A stretch of DNA of 64,000 nucleotides from Nonomuraea endophytica (GTDB taxonomy: Bacteria > Actinomycetota > Actinomycetes > Streptosporangiales > Streptosporangiaceae). The position numbers and the translations under genes were made by a program. The notes below the pieces were generated by a model. The model was given only the letters and a program-made list of their open reading frames with translations. It searched no databases and was not told where the DNA came from. Numbering within the stretch: the first letter of the stretch is position 1; every line of letters starts with the position of its first letter. The DNA is taken from positions 1 through 64,000 of the forward strand of contig NZ_JACHIN010000026.1 in assembly GCF_014203235.1 (NCBI RefSeq), in the 5' to 3' direction. Of this stretch, positions 16,672 through 24,869 are shown piece after piece.

Positions 16672-17697
16672 ATGCCCGGAGGCAGGCTGACCCACGACGA
16701 ACGCCGCCAGATCGCCGCCCACGTCGCCGACGGCCTCGGATACGCCGAGATCGCCAGACGGCTCGGCCGGCCGACCTCGACCATCAGCCGCGAGGTCGCC
16801 CGCAACGGCGGACCCGGCGGCTACCTCGCCGACCCCGCCCAGCAGGCAACCGGGCGGCGGGCGCGGCGGCGCGGGCCGTACCGGACGGTGTCACCGACCG
16901 CGACCCACGACTTCGCGGAACGACTCGCCGCGCTGATGTCCGAAACCGGACTGCCCCGCATGCCGTCCCGGGTCTTCGTCTGCCTGCTCACCACCGAGTC
17001 AGGAAGCCTGACCGCCGCCGAACTCGCCACGCGCCTGCAGGTCAGCCCCGCGTCGGTCTCCAAGGCCATCGCCTACCTCCATCCCCTGGGCCTGGTCGGC
17101 CGCGAACCCGACCCCGGCGGCCGCCGCGAACGCTACGTCGTCCACGAGGACTCCTGGCTACGCGCCTGGACGGCCGACACCCGCGCGCACGACAAGGTGG
17201 CGGAGGCCACCCGGGACGGCATCGAGATCCTGGGGGCCGACACGGCGGCCGGAATCCGGCTGGCTCGTATGGGGAGGTTCTTCGCCTGGATCAGCGAGGA
17301 GATGGCCAGCACCGTCCTGACCGAACCGGCGGTGCACAACGCGCTGACGGTACTCGCCGCCCTCGTCCATGCCGCCCGGCCGCTGACCGTGGACGAACTC
17401 GCCGCAGCCCTGACACTCCCCCGCGAACGCGTCGCCGACGGCCTCAACGCGCTCATCCAACGCCCAGCCATCGCCGACCCCCTGACCGTGCGGCACGCCG
17501 ATACCGGCACCTACACCATCACCACCCGCCCAGACCGCCTAACCCCAGCCCAACGCGCAGCCCTAACCACCCCAAGCGGCAGATCACCATCGGCCCCGAC
17601 CGGCGGGTCACCGTCGGGCCCGACCGGCGGGTCACCGTCCTCTTCGAACGGTGGGTCCCCGCCCGACCCGGGCGGTCCATCACCGTCCAGCCCTTAG
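16672..17697 (+). CDS. Hybrid regulator: IS30-type HTH plus GbsR/MarR domain
   Basis: A 341-residue protein with a strong AGGAGG site 8-9 bp before ATG 16672. Residues about 5-60 are an HTH_38 domain as at the N-terminus of IS30 transposases (LTHDERRQIAAHVADGLGYA, STISREVARNGG). Residues about 75-200 form a GbsR/MarR winged helix (AAELATRLQVSPASVSKAI, DPGGRRERY). A second helical region follows, then a low-complexity tail of GGSPSGPT-like repeats. It is divergent from the hydrolase pair and probably controls it. The presence of two DNA-binding domains is visible; the division of labour is unknown. Confidence 0.85.
   Translation: MPGGRLTHDERRQIAAHVADGLGYAEIARRLGRPTSTISREVARNGGPGGYLADPAQQATGRRARRRGPYRTVSPTATHDFAERLAALMSETGLPRMPSRVFVCLLTTESGSLTAAELATRLQVSPASVSKAIAYLHPLGLVGREPDPGGRRERYVVHEDSWLRAWTADTRAHDKVAEATRDGIEILGADTAAGIRLARMGRFFAWISEEMASTVLTEPAVHNALTVLAALVHAARPLTVDELAAALTLPRERVADGLNALIQRPAIADPLTVRHADTGTYTITTRPDRLTPAQRAALTTPSGRSPSAPTGGSPSGPTGGSPSSSNGGSPPDPGGPSPSSP
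17595..17694 (+). repeat. Period-24 tandem repeat encoding Gly/Ser/Pro tail
   Basis: Two exact 21-bp copies (17595-17615 and 17619-17639, period 24 bp) are followed by degenerate copies up to the stop codon. They encode a variable GGSPSxxx octapeptide tail in the regulator. Repeat-unit number is likely to vary between strains. Confidence 0.75.
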
Positions 17698-17822
17698 CCC
17701 ATTCCGGTCCTTAGCTCCCACCAGCGCTTGGCTCAGCTGCCACGGGCCCCTTGGCCCCTTGGCTTCCACCTGCGGTTGTCTCAGCTCCCACCGGCCTTCA
17801 GTTTCCACCGGCCCTTAGCTCA
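17698..17822. repeat. Degenerate short repeats between convergent genes
   Basis: This stretch contains imperfect repeats of elements such as CCTTAGCTCCCACC, TCAGCTCCCACCGG and TTTCCACCGGCCC, plus the doubled CCCCTTGG. It lies between the convergent regulator and coiled-coil genes and enters the latter's 3' end. No gene is seen within it. Confidence 0.5.
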
Positions 17823-19114
17823 GCCACGACGGCCCGCTCCCGCAGCTGCGCCGCCTCCGCCCTGACCGTCTCCAGCTCGGCCCGCAGATCCTCCAGCCGA
17901 GCCCGATCCACCAGCGACTCCCCTCTGAGCCGATCCTTCTCCGCCGAAAGACGCTCGTTCTCGCCCGCGAGGTGATCCCGCTCAGCCCGAGCCGTGTCGA
18001 GCCCAGCCCGTGCTTCATCCAGCTCAGCCCGCGCTTGGTCCAACTCAGGCCCACCACCGGCAGCCACCACCCGAGCCTCAACCGCGCTCAACTCCGCCCG
18101 AGCCACATCCCGGGCGTCCTGCGCCTCGGCCAGCCGTACCAGAGCCTCATCGCGAGCCGCCTCCGCCTTGAAGAGCTCCGCAGCCGCAACCCGCCGCCCC
18201 TCCTCCGCGGCATCGGCCCGCGCGACCGCCCGCTCCCGCTCCTCCACCGCCGCCAAGGCCCGCGCCCCAGCCGCCGCGACATCCCGTTCAGCGTCCTCCC
18301 GCCCCCGCTCAGCCTCCAGCCGCGCAGTTTCCGCCGCCGCAGCACCCCCGAGTGCCCGCTCACGATCCGCCCGCGCAACCTCAGCTTCCTGCTCAGCCCG
18401 TACGGCCCGCGCCTCCGCCACCGAAACCTGCCCCAGAGCAACGTCAACCCGCCCAGCCAGCTCCTCCCGAGCCAGCTCAGCAGCCTCAACCCGCCGAGCA
18501 GCCTCCTCAGCTACTTCCTCAGCCCGCCGAGCCGCCCCGTCCGCCAACTCCTTGGCCTGCCGCACAGCCTCATCAGCCCGCTGGTTGGCCTGCCGTTCGG
18601 TGGAAGCCGCCTCCCGCAAAGCAGCCAGCGCCTGCTCCCGAGCCTGCTCAGCATCCCCAAGGGCAGCATCCCGCTCCCCCTCGGCCTCATCCACCCGCCC
18701 CCGCATGCGCTCGGTCTCCCGCTGCGCTTCCTCAACGGCTTCGCGGGCCAGCCGTACCTGCTCAAAGGCCTGTTCCCGCTCCGTACGCGCGATCGCCACC
18801 CGCGTATGCGCCTCAGCCTGAACCGCACTCAGCTTCGCCTCAACCCCAGCAGGACTGAACTCCTGCGCCAGCGCCCGAGCCAACGGCTCAACAGCCGCCG
18901 CCAGCCCAATCTCCATCCGGTCATAAAGCTGCTCAGCCCTGGCCAACGCCCCCTCAAGCCCCGGCGTAGCCCTCCGCAACTCCCGCTCCCGCTTGGCGGC
19001 CGCCTGACAATCCCCCTCAGGACAGTACGCCTTGGGCCTCCCCCGCCCCGCCCGCTGCTCAATCGGCGTCCCACAGTGCTTACACGGCGTAACCACGCCC
19101 ATCTCCCCGCTCAC
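17798..19114 (-). CDS. Zinc-ribbon plus long coiled-coil protein
   Basis: A 438-residue protein with a GTG start at 19114 and AGGGTG upstream. The N-terminus has four cysteines, CKHC at about 11-14 and CPEGDC at about 31-36, as in a zinc ribbon. From about residue 40 to the end it is an almost uninterrupted Ala/Glu/Arg-rich coiled coil (AEAARRVEAAELAREELAGR). The layout recalls KfrA-type DNA-binding filament proteins or small scaffolds, but I cannot assign a family. The AT-rich inverted repeats just upstream suggest it could bind its own promoter. Confidence 0.75.
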   Translation of the reverse strand: MSGEMGVVTPCKHCGTPIEQRAGRGRPKAYCPEGDCQAAAKRERELRRATPGLEGALARAEQLYDRMEIGLAAAVEPLARALAQEFSPAGVEAKLSAVQAEAHTRVAIARTEREQAFEQVRLAREAVEEAQRETERMRGRVDEAEGERDAALGDAEQAREQALAALREAASTERQANQRADEAVRQAKELADGAARRAEEVAEEAARRVEAAELAREELAGRVDVALGQVSVAEARAVRAEQEAEVARADRERALGGAAAAETARLEAERGREDAERDVAAAGARALAAVEERERAVARADAAEEGRRVAAAELFKAEAARDEALVRLAEAQDARDVARAELSAVEARVVAAGGGPELDQARAELDEARAGLDTARAERDHLAGENERLSAEKDRLRGESLVDRARLEDLRAELETVRAEAAQLRERAVVAELRAGGN

Positions 19115-19128
19115 AACAGCACCCTAGC

Positions 19129-19164
19129 ATTTTCTATTTTCCAGAAAATCAAAATCAGAAAATA
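19129..19164. promoter_or_regulatory. AT-rich interlocked inverted repeats
   Basis: ATTTTCT (19129-19135) pairs with AGAAAAT (19143-19149), and TATTTTC (19135-19141) pairs with GAAAATA (19158-19164). This is one of the most AT-rich stretches in the window and lies just upstream of the coiled-coil gene. It may be its promoter and operator, or a protein-binding array. Confidence 0.6.
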
Positions 19165-19469
19165 AGATCCGTTGCGTCCAGCACTGCTGGGCTAACTTGC
19201 GGGAATGGAGAATTCCCGCAAGTAACCATCCAGAGAGCGCTCCTGCCGCATCAGGCGCTGTCCGCGGAGATCGCCACGAAGCTGTCCTGCGGTTTTGCCA
19301 CATGCCGCCAGCGGAAGATTGCCACCTCGCGGGGTCCGCGGGCGTGAACCTTCCAGCTATCGGACGGCCTGCGACGTGGGACATGACGGGGCGACGCTGG
19401 CGGATATGCCGCTCGCTGGCGGCGAATCGCCCGACGAGCTGCTGCTTTGCCATCTCAAGCCAGTGGTCT
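19165..19469. other. Intergenic stretch without a supported gene
   Basis: Several frames are open by chance in this GC-rich stretch, but none shows family motifs or consistent third-position bias. It lies between the AT-rich repeats and the GNAT remnant and is probably decayed sequence. Confidence 0.4.
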
Positions 19470-19935
19470 GTGCCACAGAGAGGCGACCTGGGCGCACCCC
19501 TCCCGGAGGCGTACGCCGACGGCCTGGACATGAACCCGCCAACCACCCCCACCCAGCTGGCCGACGACTGGATCCCGCGCGCCGGTTCTTCGCCGGCACC
19601 GCTCCACGGGCGCTCGCCGCCGACTGCCCAGCCCGGTAGCTGGTCGGCTGCGCCGACAACCGTCCCGTCTGCTCGGCTGAGGCTTTCCTGTCCGCGGGCG
19701 CCGCCGGGATCTACAACATCGCCACCGCCGCCCGCCGCCGCGACCATGGCGGCGCCATCACCCCGCACACCGCCTAAACGCGGGCTACGAGACCGCGGTC
19801 GTGCAGGCCTCCGCCGACGGCGAACCCGTCTACCGCCGCCTCGGCTTCACCGCCTGCAAGCACTTGACCGAGTACGCCATCAGCCCCTCACCCCCGACCG
19901 GCGAAACCCGCACCACGGGGAACCATGAGGTCTAG
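19470..19935 (+). pseudogene. Decayed GNAT acetyltransferase
   Basis: Pieces of a GNAT enzyme appear in successive frames: GDLGAPLPEAYADGLDMNPP, then RFFAGTAPRALAADCP followed by an in-frame TAG, then LVGCADNRPVCSAEAFLSAG and AGIYNIATAARRRDHGGAIT, another stop, and finally AGYETAVVQASADGEPVYRR followed by LGF. At least two frameshifts and two stops rule out a functional product. The last frame terminates on the TAG that is also the first base triplet of the IS630-type left end. Confidence 0.75.
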
Positions 19936-20016
19936 TGCTGTGACCGGGATGGTCCACCGTGATCGGAAGGCGGCTCGCGGGAGGAGCGCACGCGCAACGG
20001 CTGGTATTACTGGGGC

Positions 20017-20394
20017 ATGCAGGAAGAGACGGCACGCTCCGCGATCGACACGTTCATCTCCGCGTTCAACGCCTCGGACGACAGCCATGTGACTGCCCTG
20101 CTCTCCCACGCCCTGACCTCAGACGTGGTCTTCTGGGGGCCGTTGGGTCGCAGCGAAGGAATCGCGGCGGTCGAGCGGTTCGTGCTGGACATTCGGCGCC
20201 ACCCGGCGGGGACCGGCACGATGGTGCGCTGCTCGGCGGTGGACATGCCTGACGAGTGGGCCCGGTACCAGTGGGTCTTCACTACGCCGGATGGAGGCCC
20301 CCGCCTGGCGGGAACGGACGTCGTCCATCTGCGGCGGAGCCTCATCGACCAGGTCATCGTCTTTGCGGGGGAGATCGAGCCGTCCGCCTTCTGA
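20017..20394 (+). CDS. SnoaL/NTF2-like protein inside the IS element
   Basis: A 125-residue protein of the NTF2-like superfamily: N-terminal helix EETARSAIDTFISAFNASDD, cone-shaped beta-sheet segments FWGPLGRSEGIAAVERFV and YQWVFTTPDGGP, and an ending VIVFAGEIEPSAF. Members are small cyclases, isomerases or binding proteins; the activity is not predictable. It has no clear ribosome site. The stop codon lies only about 10 bp from where recognisable transposase sequence begins on the other strand. Confidence 0.7.
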   Translation: MQEETARSAIDTFISAFNASDDSHVTALLSHALTSDVVFWGPLGRSEGIAAVERFVLDIRRHPAGTGTMVRCSAVDMPDEWARYQWVFTTPDGGPRLAGTDVVHLRRSLIDQVIVFAGEIEPSAF

Positions 20395-20403
20395 GTCGTT
20401 CTG

Positions 20404-21232
20404 CGGTGGTGGGAGTTGGCCAGGGTGAACTGCCGCAGCAGGCCGAAGTGGGCCTCGATCGGGTTGGCCCAAGATGCGTAGGTCGGGGTGAAGCACAGCT
20501 CGACCTTGTTTTTCTTCGCCCGGCGGCGGATGTCGGTGCCGGTGTGGGCGGAGAAGCTGTCCAGGATGAGGTAGATCGGGGTGCCGTCGGGTCGGGCGGC
20601 ACGGATCGACTCCAGCCCGGCCAGGGTGTTGGCGATGCCCTTGCGGCGGTTGACGCCCCACAGGCGGTCGTCGCCCACGGAGTAGCAGCCGTGGAAGTAG
20701 GTGCCGCCGTGGGTGCGGCGGTAGGTCGCCGGCAGCCGGTTGGGCTTGCCCTGCTTCGCCCAGCAGGAGCCTGCGGTGGGCCGGATCCCCAACGGCCCGA
20801 ACTCGTCGAAGGCGAAGACCCGGTCCGGGAAGCGGTCCAGAACCTGCTCAATCCGGTCGATCTTGACGTCGCGATGAAGGGTCGGGTGATTCCTTCCATG
20901 TCTTGGTGCGCTGGAAAGGTGATGCCGCGGCGCCGGAGCAGGCACCGTAAGGCTTCACGGCCGATGCGGATGACACGTCCGTGCACTTCCCGCAGGTAGA
21001 CGGCGAGTTTGCGGATCCACCAGCGGGTGGTGGCCGTCCGGATGACGAAGTCCTCGTCGTCAGGGGTGAGCAGGCGGGGACGGACTCCCGCCCGCCGAGG
21101 GCCCGGGCAGGCCAGACCGATCCCGTTGAAGCGGTGGATCACCTCGCGCACGGTGTCCTCATCGGCCTGGACCAGCTGGGTGATCACCCGCACCCGGTTT
21201 CCGCCCGCCGAAGCGAGCAGCATCATCGCCAA
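20404..21232 (-). pseudogene. IS630-family transposase, degraded
   Basis: The N-terminal helix-turn-helix part (MAMMLLASAGGNRVRVITQL, then DEDTVREVIHRFN) starts at 21232. A short in-frame gap (about nine residues before WWIRKLAVYLREVHGRV) precedes a frame change around GITF|QRTKTWKES and another before KIDRIEQVLDRFPDRVFAFD. The DDE core (FDEFGPLGIRP, ILDSFSAH, SWANPIEAHFG) is readable in the last frame. It stops after FTLANSHH, missing the C-terminal tail. Frameshifts plus truncation make it inactive. Confidence 0.85.
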
Positions 21233-21289
21233 CCGTCACGACCACCAACCCGGCGAACCTACGCGGTCACAGCACTAGCCGACGCTGCC

Positions 21290-21949
21290 TCATGCCCCGA
21301 ACGCCCATGACACCATCAGCGGGAACTCCTCACGCCAGAAGGCACCGCCGTGCGACCCGGCCCGCTCCGTCATGACGACCTCCGCACCCGTATCGCGCAG
21401 CGCGACCGCCCACCGGGTCGCGTTCTCGAGGAAGAACGGCTCCTGCGTGCCGGCGACGAGGTACGTACGCGGAATCGAACCCGGCATCACGCCAGGCGGC
21501 CGGAACCCCGCGCCCGGCGAGGCGCAGAAGACCACACCATAGACGTCCGGATGCCGAAGCCCCATCGCGAGCGCCAGCTCTCCACCCGCCGAGACACCGA
21601 ACACCGCGTTGCGTTCGGCCGGGAGCGCGACGCCGAACCGCGACCGCACCCACCGCCGGACGTCCGCGACGAAGAACTGCTCGTGCGCCGCGAACCGTTG
21701 CTGGTCGAAGCCCGGTGAGTACTCGTGGAGCCGAAGCGTCTCATCGGTCGCGCGGTGTACACCGACGATTATCGTGGACGGCGCGCCGGCCGCCTCAAGG
21801 ACTCCGCCCCACTGCGAGATCAACTGACCGTCCCCGGCGAACACGACCGCCTCGGGCGGATCCGGCGGGACGTACACCGTGACCTGCCGGCCACCGTCGT
21901 GATCGAACGTCTCGGTGACGAACTCGCCGGCTGCTGCCTGGTCATGCAT
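21290..21949 (-). CDS. Alpha/beta-hydrolase, esterase-D/enterochelin-esterase type
   Basis: A 219-residue hydrolase without a signal peptide. The nucleophile elbow is FGVSAGGELALAMG; the catalytic His is in AGSHGGAFWREEF near the C-terminus, and the fold pattern is VYVPPDPPEAVVFAGDGQL. It resembles the Fes/IroE and esterase-D groups in layout. Its stop lies 12 bp from the right end of the IS630-type element, so the insertion just spared it. No partner gene is adjacent. Confidence 0.88.
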   Translation of the reverse strand: MHDQAAAGEFVTETFDHDGGRQVTVYVPPDPPEAVVFAGDGQLISQWGGVLEAAGAPSTIIVGVHRATDETLRLHEYSPGFDQQRFAAHEQFFVADVRRWVRSRFGVALPAERNAVFGVSAGGELALAMGLRHPDVYGVVFCASPGAGFRPPGVMPGSIPRTYLVAGTQEPFFLENATRWAVALRDTGAEVVMTERAGSHGGAFWREEFPLMVSWAFGA

Positions 21950-22851
21950 GTCGAATCCCGGTCCTCAGATCTCGGCGACCACCACCGGACCCACAGGCGC
22001 TCGTCGCACCTGTCGCCGAGAGCACCGTTCAGATCCGCACACCGTCAGGCTACGGGCATCGCCGGAGCGCGAGGAGCCGCGCCGTACGAGAAAAGGAGCA
22101 TTCGACCTGCTTTGCGTGTGTTGGGTGATGAGGACCTCTATGCCGTCGAGGAGGCGCTGGAGGCCGATTCTGCCCGGGGGTCGGGGCGCCGGCGGAAGCG
22201 ATGCGCCCTCAAAGCCGCGCTGGGCCGCGGTTCTCGCAAGTGGCGGAGCCGCTGCTCGAACGAGGTGAGGAGGACGGCTTCTCGCGCCTGTGAGCGTGGG
22301 GCTCTCAGCCATCGGGCGCCCTGTGCCCTGCGGTCACCACCAGCCGCAGCGCCGACTCCCCGGAGGCAGGAACGACCACCGTCTGGCCGGGACCGGATTC
22401 CGCCAGGACGAACGCGGTGTCCAGCATGCATCCCGCAGCCGAGCCGATGGCCGTCGGCACACAGCCACAGACGTTCCGAGCCGTGACGCGCCCCGGCTCA
22501 TGCGGTCGCTCTACATGCCTAACGTGCCTGATCACATCATCTTGCTCTGACCTGCGAAAAGAACTGGCTCGCGGTTCCTGCTCACGATGCCGCCGCTGCC
22601 GGGCGGCCGGGCAAGGAAGGCCCGAACCGGGCTGGGAGGGTCCGGCGGCGTGGTCGCATACGTCGCGGACATCCATCCTGCAACTGCTCGGGCCGTCAGA
22701 CAGAACACCTATAGACAGCGTGGCGTAATGATGTGAACACTCTGGGCGACAGGTCCTCCCCCCCGGCGGCCACTTCTCGCAGCCTCACCGTCACCGGTGT
22801 GCTTCGTGCTGCCCAAAGTGCGTCCGCCAAGGACACCACGAAGGAGAAGCC
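21950..22851. other. 900-bp stretch with no supported gene
   Basis: All six frames are open in pieces, but none has family motifs, a ribosome site and consistent codon bias together. A minus-strand stretch near 22305-22440 reads LDTAFVLAESGPGQTVVVPA and could be a gene stump, though I cannot assign it. The last 60 bp hold the leader of the secreted-protein gene. Confidence 0.4.
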
Positions 22852-23214
22852 ATGCTGTCCAAGAAGCTCATCGCCCTTCCGATCGCCCTCCTGGCGGCCG
22901 GAGCGTGCGTGTGCGCGGCCACGACCGCCACCGCCAGCACCGCGGCCAAGCCGGCCTCGGCCCGCCAGACGGCACTGCCGCCGGGCTATCAGCTCGTCAC
23001 GCTGCCCAACGCCAACGTCCCCAACTTCCAGCGCCGCACGCTGCTCTGCCCCGGCACCAAGCGCGTCCTCGGCGGCGGCGCCGAAGCTCAAGGCAACCGG
23101 GCGATCCTCGTCGGCTCCTTCCCCACCACCGACGGACGCGGCTGGATCGGCATCGGCCGCCAGGACGGCTTTAACGACGTCGGCATCAGCGTCTACGCCA
23201 TCTGCGCCGACTGA
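22852..23214 (+). CDS. Small secreted protein
   Basis: A 120-residue exported protein with an excellent AAGGAG site before ATG 22852. A Sec signal peptide (MLSKKLIALPIALLAAGACV) ends near TATAS at about 29. The mature part contains LLCPGTKRVLGGGAEAQGN and a C-terminal IC, so Cys64 and the final Cys may form a disulphide. The CPxxxxVLGGG pattern is common in actinobacterial secreted proteins of unknown function. A strong hairpin terminator follows 8 bp after the stop. Confidence 0.85.
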   Translation: MLSKKLIALPIALLAAGACVCAATTATASTAAKPASARQTALPPGYQLVTLPNANVPNFQRRTLLCPGTKRVLGGGAEAQGNRAILVGSFPTTDGRGWIGIGRQDGFNDVGISVYAICAD

Positions 23215-23222
23215 TCCTCCTC

Positions 23223-23261
23223 GGCTTCTGTCTTGGCCCGCGCCGGGCCGAGACAGAAGCC
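23223..23261 (+). terminator. Strong hairpin terminator
   Basis: An 18-bp stem (23223-23240 with 23244-23261, a single G-T mismatch) with a 3-nt loop follows the secreted-protein gene directly. It has no T tract, as is usual for actinomycete terminators. Confidence 0.85.
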
Positions 23262-23988
23262 CACCTCGCTCACCCCGTCCCCCTGGCCACGGTGACCAGG
23301 GGGGTCGGCACCCGCCAGGCGTTGTGCGTGGCGGGAGCACTCAAGATCATTTCCTTCACCCGGCAGGGCGCTGTTCTGTCCCGTCCCCGGCAGGCGCCCT
23401 CGCCAGGGCGCACAGCCGTTGGCGTTCCACCTTGATGGGCCGGGAGCGCACGTAGCGGATTGGTCGCAATGCGCCGCACACCGAGAGCCGGTGGGCTGGC
23501 GGGTCACCATGGACATGTGGTTGCGCGGATGACGAAGCGGACGTGGCCGGGGTGCGGGACAACTCCGGCGTGATCCAGACCGGGCGTCGACTCCAGCGCC
23601 CAGTTGTGGAGGCAGGCAATGGACACTTCCGGCCGTGAGCAGCACCCCTGTCGACCTGGGGAAGCTCCTCCGACGACGGTGCTCGGCTCGAGGACCAGGC
23701 CCGCGGCGGCTGCCCCGACACCCCGGCCCCGACCGGCACAAACGCGTCTGCGACGGAGCCGGAAGAGGTGTTCCGGCGCGAGGCTCTCGACCGGTACGGC
23801 GACGCCGGGCCGCGTCCAGCGCGACATCGGCGATGCGGCCGAGGGAGCGGGCGTCGAGGACACCGCTGCGGTGGCGGCGGATCGAGCCCGGCCGGCCAGG
23901 GTGGTGGCCGCCGACAAGGCTGGCGCCGTACCCGATCGCCGGGCTCGCGAGACCCCCGCCACCCCGCGACCGAGCCTCGTCGGCCCGG
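23262..23988. other. Region without an intact gene
   Basis: No frame is convincing along its whole length. Between about 23655 and 23810 one plus frame has strong third-position G/C and reads EEVFRREALDRYGDAG, possibly a stump of a secretion/efflux component, but no start or downstream continuation is visible. The rest appears non-coding or decayed. Confidence 0.35.
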
Positions 23989-24720
23989 TCAGACGCCCAG
24001 GGTCATGGTCAGCGTGTAGCCGTCGGCGGTTGCGGTCATGGCCGGGACCAGCGTGTCCGGGTCGTCGGTGCGGCCGTAGACCATGTCGTCGGCGAGCTTC
24101 ACGGGTGCGAGGCCGTGGCGGCTGTAGGGCTCGCGCCCCTTGGCCGCCTCTATGACGTGGTCGGGGAACAGGATCTGCGTGGTCTGCACCGTGCTGCCGC
24201 CCTCGTAGACCAGGCCGACCTGGCCGCCCTTGTGGATCTTGACGTGGATGTGGGTGACGCGGTCGCCGTACCAGCCGGGCAGGATCGTGGTGAAGCGGGC
24301 GACGCCGTCACCGCCCGTCACCTGGACGCCACGCAGGAACGTGCGGTCGTCGCCCACGCCGTCCTCGGGCGGCACCGGTTCGCCGGGTGACTTCTCCACG
24401 AAGCCGGAGTAGTAGCCGTAGGCGTCGCAGTGCCAGATCTCGACGGGCGTTCCGGGCACAGGGGCGCAGCCTTGCCTCATGTCGACCACGGTGAGGGCCA
24501 TGTCCAGGACGAGGCCCGGCTTGCCCTCCCTGATGTCGCGGCGGACGAACTGCCTGGACAGGTAGTACGGCCCCTCGATGGCCTCGGGCGTGGTCACGCA
24601 GACCGCAGCCGCCGCGCCCGGGGCCGCGGCGGGTGCTCGCGGGGTGTCCTCGGCGGCGCACGCGCCGGTCAGCCCTGCCGCCGCCATCGCGGTCAGGACT
24701 GTTCTGCGACTTGGTTCCAT
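23989..24720 (-). CDS. Secreted intradiol-dioxygenase-like protein
   Basis: A 243-residue protein of the aromatic-ring (intradiol) dioxygenase superfamily. The N-terminus SRRTVLTAMAAAGLTGAC combines a twin-arginine-like signal with a lipobox, so it should be an exported lipoprotein. Ligand positions are visible as EGPYYLSRQ, EIWHCDAYGYYSGF and THIHVKIHKGG (His-x-His); the family binds non-haem iron through two Tyr and two His. The start ATG at 24720 fits the signal peptide best; an ATG at 24741 is possible. Its physiological substrate is unknown. Confidence 0.88.
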   Translation of the reverse strand: MEPSRRTVLTAMAAAGLTGACAAEDTPRAPAAAPGAAAAVCVTTPEAIEGPYYLSRQFVRRDIREGKPGLVLDMALTVVDMRQGCAPVPGTPVEIWHCDAYGYYSGFVEKSPGEPVPPEDGVGDDRTFLRGVQVTGGDGVARFTTILPGWYGDRVTHIHVKIHKGGQVGLVYEGGSTVQTTQILFPDHVIEAAKGREPYSRHGLAPVKLADDMVYGRTDDPDTLVPAMTATADGYTLTMTLGV

Positions 24721-24869
24721 GCTCTCCACCGTGCGCTGCACACCTGAGAGCCAGATTTACGAAACGGCGTCGTCGCGTATCGTCAGCGCGTCGCGGAAGC
24801 GCGCCCCACTCATCGGCCGGACACCGGTGAGGGCTACGCCGAGCGGTAGGTGGCGCTCTGCATCTACCG

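Larger units (their letters stand above)
19933..21277. mobile_element. IS630-type element with inactivated transposase and internal gene
   Basis: Perfect 14-bp terminal inverted repeats, TAGTGCTGTGACCG at 19933-19946 and its complement at 21264-21277, bound a 1345-bp segment. Both begin with TA, the target IS630 elements duplicate. Inside are a minus-strand transposase with several lesions and a plus-strand SnoaL-like gene that occupies the place of the transposase 3' end. The element cannot make its own transposase but has both ends, so it could be moved in trans. Confidence 0.75.

Noticed and set aside
17595..17822. Possible CRISPR or iteron array near the regulator and coiled-coil genes
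   Set aside because: The repeats are in-frame codon repeats and degenerate C-rich units without constant spacers, so they do not fit CRISPR or replication iterons.
17972..19165. Plus-strand open frame opposite the coiled-coil gene
   Set aside because: Highly repetitive Leu/Pro/Arg/Ser translation that mirrors the Ala/Glu codons of the coiled coil. No ribosome site.
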